From positions 11,687,407-11,751,406 of the forward strand of contig OZ026842.1 of assembly GCA_964023205.1 (NCBI GenBank): DNA of 64,000 nucleotides, given 5' to 3'. Both the position numbers and the translations under genes were made by a program. The first letter of the stretch is position 1. Every line of letters starts with the position of its first letter. A model generated the notes under the pieces. The model had not been told where the DNA came from, did no database searches, and saw only the letters and a program-made list of their open reading frames with translations. Of this stretch, positions 24,490 through 38,028 are shown one piece after another. The DNA comes from Lutraria lutraria (taxonomy: Eukaryota; Mollusca; Bivalvia; Venerida; Mactridae).

Positions 24490-24699
24490 TAGTATTCATT
24501 CATCTGTTGTTAAACTACCCATTCGACAGCTATTGTCATTTAACAACCGCACCAGAGAGACAGAGAGAGAGGGGGTGAGAGAGAGACACACAGAGAGAGA
24601 GAGACACACACAGAGAAAGACAGACAAAGAGAGACAGAATGAGAGAGAGACAGAGAGAGAGAGAGAGACAGAGAGAGACACAGAGAGAGAGAGAGAGAG

Positions 24700-24737
<38 letters not shown>

Positions 24738-25010
24738 GCAGAGACAGAGAGAGACAGACAGAGAGAGAGAGAGAGAGAGAGATACAGAGAGACAGAGAGA
24801 CACAGAGAGACAGAGAGAGGAGAAGAACCGAGCAATGATATCCCTACTTTGGATAGTTTTCCCTGGTACTTTATCGCGCTTGTGTAAAGCACCGATATAC
24901 ACGATTGCTCTTTCTCCTGTGCTTTCTAAACACAGTATTGGGCTCGAAGGTTAGGATGGCGACAATGCAACTGGTATTCATAGCTCATTACTAGAGCAAC
25001 AACTCGCCAA
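24490..25010 (-). mobile_element. SINE with long (GA)/(GACA) tract
   Basis: The plus-strand 3' core CTACCCATTCGACAGCTATT (24514-24533) is followed by (GA)n with ACAC and GACA interruptions to about 24825. On the minus strand the body holds CTGTGTTTAGAAAGCACAG and ATCGGTGCTTTACACAAGCG, shared with 55770-55840. The tRNA head near 25000 is degenerate. Arg/Glu and Ser/Leu frames across it are artefacts. Confidence 0.7.
24553..24823. repeat. (GA)n / GACA microsatellite
   Basis: Imperfect GA tract with regularly inserted AC and CAGA units, about 270 bases, continuous with the SINE core on its left. Confidence 0.95.
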
Positions 25011-25195
25011 TAGAAATAAAATGATTTAGGGTATAAATCGAGTGACATGGATTAGCTTGACTCACACTGATCATTTTTTTATTATTATCATTTCAATAAA
25101 GGTCGATATCTAGGAAATAATCAGATATCCAAGGATGTATGTAACTTGTGAATACACAGCAAAAAAATATACTAATTCATGATATGATCTGCTTA

Positions 25196-25400
25196 TCTAT
25201 TGTTTAAGGGTCCATTTGACGCTATGGTCAATTCAGGACCACCCAAAGGGTAAAAAGAAGATGCAAGAGAAGCGGGTGTCGATATACACATCACCCGTTT
25301 TATAAAATGGTCTAAACAAAATACTGGAATCGATAGTGGAGTCTGGAACACTGAAACGCGTCCTTGAAATATCGAATGCCGGAGACGAGAGTCCAGCGCG
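25196..25400 (-). mobile_element. Diverged SINE copy, GA-SINE family
   Basis: TCTATTGTTTAAGGGTCCAT, then TTGACGCTATGGTCAATTCA and GGACCACCCAAAG match the 3' core of the family, here without a (GA)n tract. A minus-strand segment near 25385, GTAGCGCGCTGGACTCTCG, may be the tRNA-like head. Confidence 0.5.
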
Positions 25401-26460
25401 CTACAACAATATCATGAAGAGACAAGCGGATGGATAGACTCAAACCACTAATGATTAAGGAAGTGCTAAGACATTTTGGGGAGGAAGAAAAAGAAAATCT
25501 GGGAATCAAAAGCTTAATATCCTTGACCCTATAAACAGATACACATTAACTCAAACGGAAATCAAGTTAATTAATAGAACGCCATCTGTTTCGTTGTTCA
25601 ATAATGAAAAATACCATCGTCACGAGTGTTGTGAGAGTGAACATTCGTGTGATTATGTTGTAGATTTTGCCCGGTGATCAATGAATATACGCAGGGTTCT
25701 TGGGGTGGGATTATTACAATTAGCGTCTACAAAATGTCTAATAGCTTTCCATTCATCCATCTCAGTCCTAATTAGTAAATTAATTCTGGTATCACTAGAG
25801 TGAACCTGACCTTTAATTTGTTTCTCAATGACTATTTCATGTACATGATTTACTTTTTTCTATATGTTTAAGAAATTGACTTCCTCTTAAACGATTTGCC
25901 ATTGGCAACAGCTGGCGTTACCATTATAAAGTTTGAATGACCACCATTACAGGGGAATATATAACCCATGCATTTACAAGAATGGCAGGTCACAATTTCC
26001 TAATGATATATGTTAAAAATCATTTAAAAGACTTTGTGAATTTCTTTAAAACTGTTAATGGTAAAGTTCATTGGGAAGAAATGAAAAATGATATTTCTTT
26101 TCGCGATGCTGATATTTTAATGCGCCTTTGTTATAATTTACCTCATTGTAGCAATAGATAAACTCTTGTTGACGGAAATATATTTGAAATGTTGGTATTA
26201 AGAAAACAGTTTTGAAAATAATAAAATTATTGTTAATTCCTCTTAGCGAGAGATTTCAACGCCAGTGTTTCAAAAATTGTTAAATTTATATATCTTTTTT
26301 TATAATTATATAAATGACGATAAGCTCCCTGGAAATAGTTGCGATAAATATGGTAAATTATTCCTTGATTTTTGCAAAGCCAGTAAATCAGTTTGAGAAG
26401 GTACACACAAATAAAATAAAAGATCTTTGAGACGAAAAAAAGCTTAATGAGATTGGAAAC
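25401..26460. other. Intergenic, no gene seen
   Basis: No recognised feature. The plus-strand frame 25937-26161 (74 codons) has a protein-like composition but no motif I know, and no clear splice partners. Confidence 0.35.
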
Positions 26461-26462
26461 TA

Positions 26463-26540
26463 GGGCTGCAACGAATCCAAATGTCTTTGGTTTGGATTCC
26501 ATCGATTCCAAATGTTATTCGGATCCTGTTGCAACATTAG
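26463..26540. mobile_element. Possible hAT-type transposon end
   Basis: TAGGGCTGCAACGAATCC resembles hAT terminal sequences (CAGGGCTGCAACGA-like). An imperfect inverted counterpart, GGATCCTGTTGCAAC, lies only 60 bases on. No transposase is seen and no distant second end was found, so this is tentative. Confidence 0.35.
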
Positions 26541-29500
26541 TTTTTAGAGTTAGTTGAATAATTGTACTGTTCATGTCATTTTACAAAAATAATGTTATGA
26601 CAAATTTAACTGTACTTCTTGATCTTTAATCTTAGAAATTTGTCATTTGTGAATCAAAATAAACAAGAAAACAACTAAATATTTATGATACAACTTTAGA
26701 TAACTTTAACCTTTGTTCACATTAATACTAAATAAATGAATCTCATTTTCAGCTATAAATAACTTATGTTTTACGAGTTAACGATTAATGAACAAACACA
26801 TTCAGAAAGATAACAAAACACTGATTTGTATTAATAGTAATGCACCTTCTGTTGCAGAATAAACATGTCTGATGTTATAACTGGTATTGATGTAATGTAA
26901 ACCTGTAATGCATCAATTACTTTCCAGCAATAAAGGATAAAATGTAGTTTGTAGTTTAGATGAAGTTTATATGTTCAAGTGAATGGATACGAATACAAAA
27001 TAAACACACATTTTCTTCAGAAATTGGTTAAACTTAGTCATCCTTATCAGCTAAGGCAGTTCAAAATCTGTATACTAAGCCTAATAAAGGTGTGCTAGTG
27101 TACATCAGTTGTCAGCTTCTCCTTCAATAAGGTTCCATCAGGAATATGTTGACGAGTAACATCAATAAACCAGAATCAGTTTTCTTTCAGGCAGATGAAG
27201 ATGTCTTGAATTTTAATGATAGGTATTTGATTTACATGGTGAATTAATGGTTATGTTCCAAGAATTAAATGTAAATATCACAGTTTGTGAAATCATAAAT
27301 GCTTGTAAATAGTTTAAAACGGAAATAGCCCATGCCCGACCAAATGATGTATAATGTTTTTAATGATTTAATATTTAGACACTTCTAATATTGTTAGAAA
27401 TATTTTTTTCAAGAAAATTTTAGACATACTTTTTCCAAAACAATAGACAAAGGCTTCACAATTCCAGTTCATAAAAAGGTGATATAAATTAACCAAACAT
27501 ATACAAAGGGATAACTTTATTTGGAAAAATTGTGATAACAAGCAGATGTATCTATTTTAATGATATCTCGAATATGGTTTACCGAAAAGAATTCATCAAA
27601 AGCAAGAACGTACAAATTATTTAGTAATTTTATTTTCAGAACTATTTGGATGTACGTATTAATGAATTCAGATATGTTTTACAAGATTTAGATTGTCTGC
27701 AGATAGATTAAATATCTGGTAGTTGGCATTAACCAAATAAGATACGACGCAAATGTCAATTATGCAACTGTGTAGACGGTGAATTTCACTTTGATAAAAG
27801 AGAAACATATTATAAAGTATTATTCGCAATGTCAAAGTATGGTCAAATAAGTATCGTTATGAATCAGATAATAATTTTGAACTTAGAAATCAATCAATCT
27901 ACATGTACAATGTAGAAAGTTTTGAGAAAAGAAAAACATATTTCCCTTACGGCCAACACCTCAGATAGCTAAAAGACAAGTGTTTTTCAATCAGTGAATG
28001 TTACAATAGCACTAAACTTGAACGTAATGTTATTACAACTTTCACCACCTACAAACATTTATCACCGATAACAGAAGGAGTAACACACTAAAATAACTTG
28101 ATATAAACCTTGTGCTCGCACATATGGGATTATCCTGGTTGCGAGGGTAAACAAACTCAATAATCTTATCCTTGTGGGTACCAACATGCCGGCTGATTTC
28201 GATCATTTTCAATCACTTATAAATCAGAGTGCTAAATGACATTTTATTAACTTTATGTTACGAGTATTTTGCTTTTGACCATTAGAATGTTAGACAATTT
28301 TACCACTTTCTTGAATAAACTGCAAGTACATTCATATAAATCGATAGTAAGTAGTAGGTTCTAGTTGCTTGTCTTAAAGATATGTCAATAACTATTAAAG
28401 AGATCTGTCTGAATTAATAGGTTAAAAGTGATACAATTATCCATGTATTCTATCATTTAAGTGAATTAAAGTCTAACAAAACTTACAACTAAACAGTGTC
28501 AATGTACGCATAATATCCACTTACTGGTTGAACTGGGATTGAAAGACTCTGTAAAATGGTACTGTCTGGAGAAAATAAATATTGTGAATGAATCGATAAA
28601 ACGAAACACGTTGGCTTAGATTGCCAAAAGTCTTGTTTCCCGGTATAACATGTTTTCGGCAAATTAAACATGAAATGAACGCATGTTATTTACTGTTTTA
28701 ATTTTGCGCTGTCAATATGGCGGATATAATTTGTATCCAAGAAACGCAATCCAACTAGTTTTCGACAACTATAATTCAAAGAATACACTGCATTTAAGTA
28801 GGAGGAATTTATATGTGGCAGTTCATGGAACAAGTTCTGATTTGCTTCATTCACTGAACCAGAAATTGGAAAAAAAGGAAATTAACAAAACATATATAGG
28901 ACATGGGGTGTGCTAGAAAGTCTTCAAATACATTTATTCGTAAATAACTTAAAATGCACCAATGACATTTCTGACAACTTCAGAACTCATAACAAAACGA
29001 GGTAGCTAATGTATTATGACTTACAGGAAAAGAATTTGAAGTAACACGCTTTTCCACTTCCACCATGCCATTGTTATACTAATTTCGTCCATGTTTCAGT
29101 GCAAGTCTATATTGTTTTCAATGTCGTTGTTACTAACGTTGCCAACCAGTCCCGGAATAGGCAAATCACATGCAAAAGTTCGCTGAATTATGAGATTCTG
29201 TCAATTTGCAATGGTATATACGTACTCTGAAACATTCCCTAAAGAGACACTACAAATAACAAGCGATCTCCTGAAAGCTATCCATTTCAAGTAATAGTAG
29301 TACCAGGCAAACTAAGATCAGTACTTGTGTCCTTCGGCAGAAAATTAAACAAAGCCTCCAAAAATATACCACGTAATTATACGTACAAGATGTATATTGC
29401 AACACTTTGATTTAACCGAAGAAAGATTTTTTTATTTAATTTCAATCTAAATCTACCACAAAACAATCAGTCTTTCGGGACATCCGCCTTTGGTATTTTG

Positions 29501-32451
29501 CATTCTTACAGAGATAATTATGCGTACTATAGAACTGTAAAATCTTACAACAATTAATTTAATTTCTATACTTTCTAGTTCTTTGTCTAATAAATCGATA
29601 AAATATTGAGACATTTATATTATACAGTTATAAACCTAATAAAGTTAAAAACACACACGCGGGCAATGATTCCATATTGAAAGCAAACAACCATTAGCTT
29701 TAACAATGGGGTAATTTCACCATAACTAGAAAGCCAAAATCGTTCCATGATTGATTCGTATTATATCAAAAGTTTCCCTGTAATTATTAGGGTGATTATA
29801 CGCTCAATATTACACTTATTGACGAAAGTCATGTCCGGGTAGGGGTTTCTGTGATTGTTTTAAAAATAGAAAAGCCACGTCTCTGTATATTTTGTAATTT
29901 AGCTAATTTTATATCATCTTACAGTGAAGCCGGTTTAGCAGGTTCTTTCGAACGGTATCATTTTATTGATGTACGATTATAAGCAAAACAAAAAGATATT
30001 GCATTTTTGTTGACCGAACAAAACGTTTGTCCTTAATTACATGTATATTATGTGCCTTAAATTCAAAGCGATGAATGATACAGTGTTTTCCAATGCTGTT
30101 ATACGAACACGAAGAAAGTACACTAATACAAAATGAACAATTGGTTTGGCAATGAGACTACCGCGACATTAAGACAGGTATATGTGGTTCGAATGGTGGT
30201 ATTGATATAAACTAACTAAAGGCTTTAACTGCAATCGAATTCAGATATAGACACTATTGTATAAAACCTCGGGCGTGGAGATATATCATATTTAACATAC
30301 TAGAATTACAACAGCCGCGTTTATGGTACATTAGAAATATACTTTTATGAGCTTTTGAGTGATGTGTAATCCAAGAAAATATTGATACTTGACAATAGAC
30401 CACATGTGTTCTCATTTTGCATTTCTGCACATATCATGTAAACAACAATTAAATGTCGAACAGGAAACTTTCAAATGTTACGTTTCGACTTATTTACAAC
30501 TTCTGTTAAACTTTGATAATACGAACGCCGATATCACGAACATCTATTTTTCCAGGTGGTTTTCAAAACATTTCCTTTTTTGTATGTAGTTTAATGTCTA
30601 TTAGGGGCATCTTTGTCTCCTTAACTTGAATATAGGTGATGCTCCCTTGACGAAGTCTTAAATATTAATTACTTTTATTGTCTCGAGGAGTGTCATGTTC
30701 TATATTGATCGCACCTAATACAATGATATTTTTGTGCCGATGAGCGTCATAATTTCAACACGTCGTTAATTTATGCAACTCAAGAACTGAATTTATAGTT
30801 GGGTATTTTGCTGTTTGCGTGTTATGGCAATGAAATACGAATCGCATGTTGTAAATTCGCTGACAATTTCAAATATTTATGACTTCGTTTGAGTCTACCA
30901 TTCCGTCTGTTCACATCACTCCTGGGGATAGTCATTTACTGTAGATATATTCATTTCTTCACGTTCTCTGTTACTTATTTGTAAATAATTGATATGTAAA
31001 CTGTTAGGCTTTACACCTTATGGTTGCAATAGATATCTATATGTATCTATATACAACTGTTTAGATTACAGATATGCATACCTTTTGGTTTTTACCAATC
31101 GGAAAGAAGTTGCCAGTGGGTAAAAAAAGGCAAAACATCAAACTTCAAGTTGTTCCCATCCACCCACAGAACCTAATGTATAACACTGACTAACGATGAT
31201 TGATAAAAGGTGGAATTTTACAATATTATACTGTATTTGAATAATCATGTATGTAATAATTAACATCTTTTTTATGTCTGTCAGTTGACTCAATTATATC
31301 CGATTTCCAGTTCTTTTATAAGTTTATTTTCGCTATGTGGATCATAGTTTAGTACCACCACTAAAAGCGTTCTGAAACTAGACACTATTTATATGACTAT
31401 TTGAAAGCCAAGACATTTTTTTGAAGTTACAATACTTGTAAAGTATTTGGCACATGTTAAACACACGGCATACATCATTGCAACATTAGAGTCTCATATC
31501 AATAAGCTAATTAACAATTAAGTATTATGTAAATATTTTTTTAAGGATCTTTTTAGCTCTGTGATACCTTTTATGTCACGTGCTTAGTGGTACCCATTCC
31601 GATGATCTGATAGTTTCCGGTACAAGTTGCTCTCGATTTACAATTGATAACCTCTGAGGAGGATTGAATATTTAAAGTTGAAAGTTCCTAGCCAACTCAT
31701 TTAAAAAGTTAAAAAGTTATTTAAGTGATTTTTAGTCTAGAATTAAAACATGTTATATTTTTTATAAACAAAATGCTTTTTGAATACAATGAACAAACTG
31801 TAGACCAGAAAAATAGTGGAAATTAAGAATCATTTACTTTTCATACAATTCTTGAATATTTGACTGAACACTTTTATATGAAAGATTTATTGAGATTTGC
31901 TGAATTAATTCCAATACATACGAACATTTACCAGTTGTATGCGAAAAAAACACAAGTGCTGCCACAAGCAAGTCCATACACGTCAACAAAGATGTTGTCT
32001 TACTCGAGAAACGAACTGAAAGACCATGGGGTTAAAATATAATTGTCATCAACGAACTCCCAAGTTAGACTAACCATTAATATCTTCTTAGAGTGGTAAT
32101 TTTTATTGAACCACGTGTCACTATGAGTGAAATCATCTCTCATACGCGGTTTATTCCGTACATTGAGTTCCGGTTTTCGTACGCAGCTAATCATGATTTA
32201 TTACAAGCGGTTAATTTCCAATGTTTGGAACTTGTTTGGTGTTTTTCCATTTACATGCGCATTTTTCATGATATGAATTTACAATTTCAGGAAGCTTAAA
32301 CAGGGTTTAATGTGGGTTTGTTTTCTACGATATTTCAGTTATAATGGTGAGCGATTTACCTGACCAGTTTTTCTGGACAGTATCTAACCTGTTCCAAATT
32401 ATCCTTCCTCAAAGAACCGGTAACTTCAGCATGTGGGGGAAAATCATGTTT
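26541..32451. other. Long gene-free stretch
   Basis: Nearly 6 kb of AT-rich DNA. I find no exon with both splice sites and a recognisable domain, no tRNA and no clear repeat. Short open frames (28489-28671 minus, 28683-28916 plus, 30389-30589 plus, 31860-32042 plus) are featureless. Confidence 0.4.
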
Positions 32452-32540
32452 TGTCAAATTTTTCATATAACGGTACGACCTGTCCTGATCGCGATTCGAA
32501 CATGGATCGCCGAGTTAAAGGTACACCACACTAACAACTG
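32452..32540 (-). mobile_element. SINE head fragment, minus strand
   Basis: Minus-strand GGCGATCCATGTTCGAATCG holds a B-box-like sequence and is followed by GACAGGTCGTACC, as at 18268-18310. Confidence 0.4.
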
Positions 32541-32599
32541 GACCATGGTCGTGCCTCTCAAACATGACAATGGTTAAAACAGAAAGTGGACATCAATAT

Positions 32600-32832
32600 A
32601 CGATTGGAATGAACTCCGTGGTCGACTGGTAATGGTCTCTGACTAGCAAACAATAGCACTTAACCGTTTTGGTTTGAATACCACCCGGAACCAGCCATAT
32701 TTCAAATATGTATAGAAGCTATCAAGCTAGCTTACGGAATGTCCGCGGTTCTACCTAGATATACGCTTATATTAGGGATTTTCCTCCACTGGCAGCGCTG
32801 GAAATATCGCCAAATGTCCAAGATGTTGGTAC
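32600..32832 (+). mobile_element. tRNA-derived SINE
   Basis: Head CGTGGTCGACTGGTAATGG (A-box-like) and GGTTTGAATACCACC (B-box-like). The body has CAAGCTAGCTTACGGAATG and TCTACCTAGATA, then GGAAATATCGCCAAATG. Body and 3' end match 53360-53575. Confidence 0.7.
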
Positions 32833-33409
32833 AACGTTAATCCACAATTTAAAAAATCAGAACAGTACACATTCTATGCTGTATTAGACCAGATGTACTT
32901 ACAAGTTTGTCTGATATTTCGCGAGCATTTTATGGATTAAACATTCTACTAAATTGTTAAAACTTGTTCTGACGTCTCTCCTAAACTTCGCTACTGACAT
33001 ATATAGCTATTTGATTATTTTGTCAGTTTGTTTCTTTAGAATTATCACGCTGTTTATGTCGATGAAACTAGCATATACATATATGGAAGATAAAAGAACT
33101 GAGCCCGTTTATAGTTAATTCACTGAATTAGTACCGTCCTAGTGTTTTACATAAAACTCATGGTTTGCCAAAAGAGTATATGCCTAGTACAAACCAATTT
33201 TAAAAATCACGATTGCATGTTTCTTTTGCGATAAAGATTCATGGCGATCATTATTCGAGAGCACTGAGGGAAAATTAAGAGAATTTTGTAAAAAATGAAG
33301 TAACAATTACCATAAAGTCTTGTAACGTTCACCTGACGTGCCTAATGTAGCACGCTTCGCTTTTAAAAAGAGTAACAGAAAAACCTGTACTCATTAATGC
33401 GATATCTCA

Positions 33410-33607
33410 TGGTGATAGTGACGATAATGACGATGAGACGATGAAAAATATGATGATGAAGTTGATGGTGGTTATGGTTATACGACGGCGGTGGCGACAG
33501 TGGTGATAATGAAGGTGGTGGTGATATGAATAGTGATGATGACGTCCATGATGATGCTAGTGACGAGGATGATAATGAAGAGGAGGAAGACGATGATGAT
33601 AAACATT
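33410..33607. repeat. GAT/GGT-rich triplet tract
   Basis: An imperfect triplet microsatellite (GAT, GAC, GGT, GAG). One plus frame would encode an Asp/Glu/Gly-rich peptide ending in TAA at about 33607. I see no flanking exon structure, so I treat it as simple sequence. Confidence 0.8.
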
Positions 33608-33609
33608 AA

Positions 33610-35180
33610 TGTTAACAAGAAAATACAATATTTATTACTACACATTATTGAGAATTTGGGACGGGATACCGCGAAAATGAATTATTTCAATAATGACCTG
33701 TGTGAGAACATCCTCCGTTTTAACAGACGCGAGGAAACAATCAAGTTGTTGCTGGGAGATATCAGTGTTATTATCATGTAATCTTGTTGTACGTTAGGAT
33801 TGGTACTTAAACATGTATCACGACAGACAATTAGATTTGAATTCAATGTAATGAATGCAGCAGGTTTGCAATCAGATGTAGAACGAACAAGTGCAAAAAA
33901 GAGAAATCTGATCATTTTTCTTGAAGATGTTATTCTAATTTCAAGAACTTGTTTCCGGGTCTGATGGCTTTTTTCCCGGAGAATATCAAATCGTATGCTT
34001 GCTCGATCGTTAGTTCTAAAATATCGTGGAAAATTCAATTTATAAGAATGATTTGAAGACGTAAATACTTTTTCCACTTCATGATCATTCTTTGCGTGAA
34101 TAAATAAATTAATAAAGGATTTGTCTTGTTGAGGATTTTTCTACAGAATTCGACATCAATTCTTTGCTATAAGCCAGAACACTCTTTCATAGCGATGAAA
34201 CATTTTTATGCATATTTCGACTTTTTTCAATGAACTTCATCCGGAATTATTTGGATGTTTTTTAATCGATTATTTTTTTTCGGAGATATAAAATATCCAT
34301 ACTTCTCAATCTTTCATTAATTTACTTGATAACTTAAGAACAAAATGTAACGTATCGTTTTATTTAAGAAAAAGTATAGCTTATGAATAATTAAGTGTGA
34401 TTATACGCTTTATCTAAGTGTAAAGTATCAAATAAAGTAAAGTGATAGTCCTATTTACAAAATATTTATAAAATATTAGTATAGTAAATACTAGTACAGT
34501 ACCTAAACTAAGTCACGTGACCATATATGAGAGTTGCTGAAACTGGCATGAAGAAAATGAATGTGTTACGTACATTGTCGGGACTGCCGGTTAGCTCAGT
34601 TTTCGATTTTTTCCGTACATTTGTTGAACCGATGCGATAATTGTGCAAATAACTTAAAATCAAGCTTTTCGTGCCTTTGTATCGCAGGTGCCGTGCTCCC
34701 GAAATTGTCCGACCTGAGACATTTTTCAGATCCCATTGAAATTTCTGACGATTGCTGCATTTTTTATAGGGAAGCTATATATATTCTTGAAGGAAAATGT
34801 GTTAGCTACACAACGATATGCATTGTTTTAGGATTGCTTTTATAAGAACCGAAAGTGAAGCATGAATCTATAGTGATAAACCCAGTTTTGTACAAGTACA
34901 ACTGTTGCTGCGGAGACAGCAATTGGGAAGCTCCGCGCAAAACAATGCGTGTTATCCTTTGAAATTATCCCTGTCCATCAGTAAACACTGTCCATTTACT
35001 ATTGGGTTACTGTTTGACCTTAAACCAAATGTTTTAAGATCATGTTGTACTGTATGATCATTTGGTTTGCACTGTCCATGACTGACAAGTAAATATGTAC
35101 CTTTGAAATGTCGAATAAAAAGAATGTGCGTTCAAAAATGACCCTATAACGCGCGCGTCGGTATTGTCGCGTATGTCGGT
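33610..35180. other. Intergenic, no gene seen
   Basis: Open frames 33682-34077 (minus) and 34561-34845 (plus, cysteine-containing, hydrophobic C-terminus) have no recognised domain. No repeats recognised. Confidence 0.4.
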
Positions 35181-35183
35181 TTG

Positions 35184-35208
35184 AATAAAAGGCTGTCAGC
35201 CTTTTATT
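35184..35208. repeat. 25-bp near-perfect palindrome
   Basis: AATAAAAGGCTG and its exact complement are separated by one T. On each strand one arm contains AATAAA. Isolated; no gene lies beside it. Confidence 0.85.
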
Positions 35209-36359
35209 GACGACAACGATATTTCCGATTCGTCTGAGAGTTTAACTGAGCATGTGCGCTGCCTTTCAAGTGAACATAACATGAGCAATACTTGCCATTT
35301 CAGTTTGTTGACATTTTTTCCGCGATATTTTCGGTTTTGACAGATACCGAAAGGGCCGAAAGCGGCAGGCTTAGGTAAATCTTGAAATGTGTATTTTGTG
35401 TAAACTAGCTGGATGTTTCGTAAATATTTTACAGGGCTTTCATTAATTGATTTAGGCATTAAATTTGATTGCTATTCGAGACGCTTTAGTTCCAGGGCAT
35501 GTCCCTTTATAGTATTACTCTATATAAATATGCATTTGATATCATCCTAAGACAAATAATCTAGGAATTATTGAAGAAATTATTTTCAGATTACGGAGAA
35601 TTTTGTCCCAAATTACCATACCACTACGTTCAAATTATCCCCCTTATTAAAAAGACACAAAATGTGGTTCCATTAATTTAAAATACTTACTAATACTATC
35701 TAAAAGTCAAACATTTATTTAGCTGATTATAATCACAAAAACGATATTATGTTAGCATGTTTCTGAGGACCGTGGGAAAATTTATTGTGAATGCAAAAGT
35801 CAGTTCGAGTTGTTTCCCTTAGATATTAAGGTAAAAAGGGAATAGGAACCAGAATGACCCTTGAACCCAAGGAATATTTGTCCCCGAACCCTAGAAACGA
35901 TATTGGGTAATTTATCTCTAAATGTTGGGTGTTATTCATTTTTTAAGAATACTATTTAAGTAGAAGTACATGTAAGACTGTATTTTTTTATATCGAGTGT
36001 TTTGGCTTCGCCTCGGTCAATATGACATTTTGCCGGTAAATATCACACATATTTAATGGCTCACTAGTCAATAACTGTATAATATTAGGCATGCGCGAAT
36101 GAAATATCAACTGAACGAATTTTAGCCCTCGGGTCAAGAGTCACAAAAAACAACATGACTGCCAATGTAAACATTGCCGTGTGTTGTTCAGCCCGCGCTG
36201 TTCGGTCTTATTAAATAAACATCTAACTTGTTTGGTACCAACAAACATTTTGTTTGCGAATAACGTGTAAGACTAGATCTTTAAAAAGTTTACTTCGGGA
36301 AAAAACACAAAGGTAATTTCATTTACGGAATGTATTCCGCCATCTTGAAACTCGAAGAA

Positions 36360-36776
36360 CCCTGAGTCCAATGTGTACACTACGGTAGCGCTATGCACTG
36401 ACCTGTATTATTCTGATCGGGGCATTATGGGTATTTGCAGGAACTACTTACAAAATGGAAATTATAAACAATAACATAGCGTGACGTCACCGTATGGTAC
36501 ACATTGGAGCCAAGCGTACTTCAACATTGTGTTTCATTGAATAATGAGTGTTATTGACGAAAGCATAAGAATAGAAATGGTATAACGTATTCATTTTACA
36601 TAACTAAACAAATTTGTTAATAATATACAACCGATATGGTTGTTTTGACATTTTTTATCCTTCCGCGTAACTATATTTTAGCGTATGTATAACTATCTAA
36701 GTGTGGATAGTAATCAGTTTTATGTATAGAGGTTAGACAAACGTAGTGACGTCACGCTATGTATAGAACGCCCTGA
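36360..36776. repeat. Nested inverted repeats, MITE-like
   Basis: A perfect 17-bp inverted repeat ACATAGCGTGACGTCAC lies at 36474-36490 and 36746-36762. Just outside and inside the left arm, CCAATGTGTAC (about 36369) and GTACACATTGG (about 36498) form a second inverted pair, and CCCTGAGTC occurs at both outer edges (36360 and 36771). It looks like a foldback or nested MITE of about 400 bases with no coding capacity. Confidence 0.65.
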
Positions 36777-36899
36777 GTCAGTAAGGGGTTTACAAGAGTC
36801 AGATTGAAGAGGTCAAATGACGTCACTCGAGTCGTTACTCGCGCTGTTCGATTGGAAAACTCTCGACCCGATCTCCAAATAAAACGCACTTAGTGTATG

Positions 36900-38028
36900 A
36901 CTTGGAAAACTGCTAAGTTACCCTGGCTGTTGGTGCGACTAGTGATTAATTGTCAACGAAAGAAAGAGCAATAAGATATATAAAAACTGACACCGATCAA
37001 TGACAATTAAGAGACTCTGAAGAGGTAACTAAATAAAAAATAACATCATTGAAATTAGTTTTTACCCTTTAACTATGTATATAATGATATTACAAAAACT
37101 ATAATAAGGTTAAAATATGGTTAACATGACAGTGGTCACGTAACTTATGAAAGATAATATTCTTAGCTATGTAATTATGTAGAGTGAAGCTAATTAGACG
37201 AAAATAACATTTTTTTACTAGAAAAATTACAGTTAAGCAATTACTCAAAACAGTCATCTAGTCATGTAGTCCATTTACACTTCTTTAATTACAAGTTGAT
37301 TTAATTATGCTAAAACATTCAAATAATAAGATCCATTCTTGGGTAGTAAATTGTGGTAATATTTCTTCTTGATAATTATTTCAATTAGTAAATTAAATAT
37401 AGTATTTTAAACACCCATCATAACATCTTATTTAGGTCTCCCATCAATGGATCGACGAGATGAGAATTTCCAGAAAAAAACACACAAAGATTTCACCTTC
37501 CCAAAAATGCTACCCTCCAAAAACTTCAAACCCGACCAAATAACAAATGTAGGACAAACTCGGTCCCCCAGAGATTATCGCCTTGAAACGGTCAGTTGCA
37601 ACGCTGTATGGGTCTTAAACTAGTTGTATGGGTCCAACCACACATATGACATAGTGAAGACCAAATAGCTTAGTAATCAACGATAAATCCACGTGATATA
37701 ATGTTGCACGTGTCACAACAAACACCGGAAACGATGTACCGCGACGATATGTTTTAAATTCTGTTCTGGCAGACAATTGATATCATGGACATTAATCTGA
37801 TCGCTACATATAAAACTCATATAATTGACATCATGTACGTATAAATATATCCACCTGACACGTCTCGCAGACGTTTATGGCCAGAATCAAATAATATAAC
37901 CCAAAGGTAATAGTTAATCGAACTAGCATGATGGATTGATGTTGTATAATGGTTATTAAGGCCTAACATGTCCACAAGGACCAAAACAAAACACATTTAT
38001 CATATATATATATAAAAGCTCATACATT
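36900..38028. other. Intergenic, no gene seen
   Basis: AT-rich. May include 5' parts of the retroelement that follows, but I cannot recognise coding sequence before 38029. Confidence 0.4.

Noticed and set aside
24476..24902. Several overlapping 60-120 codon frames on both strands
   Set aside because: Translation of the GA/GACA microsatellite; no domain or splice context.
33533..33781. Met/Thr-rich 82-codon frame
   Set aside because: Its first part is the GAT-type triplet tract and the rest has no features.
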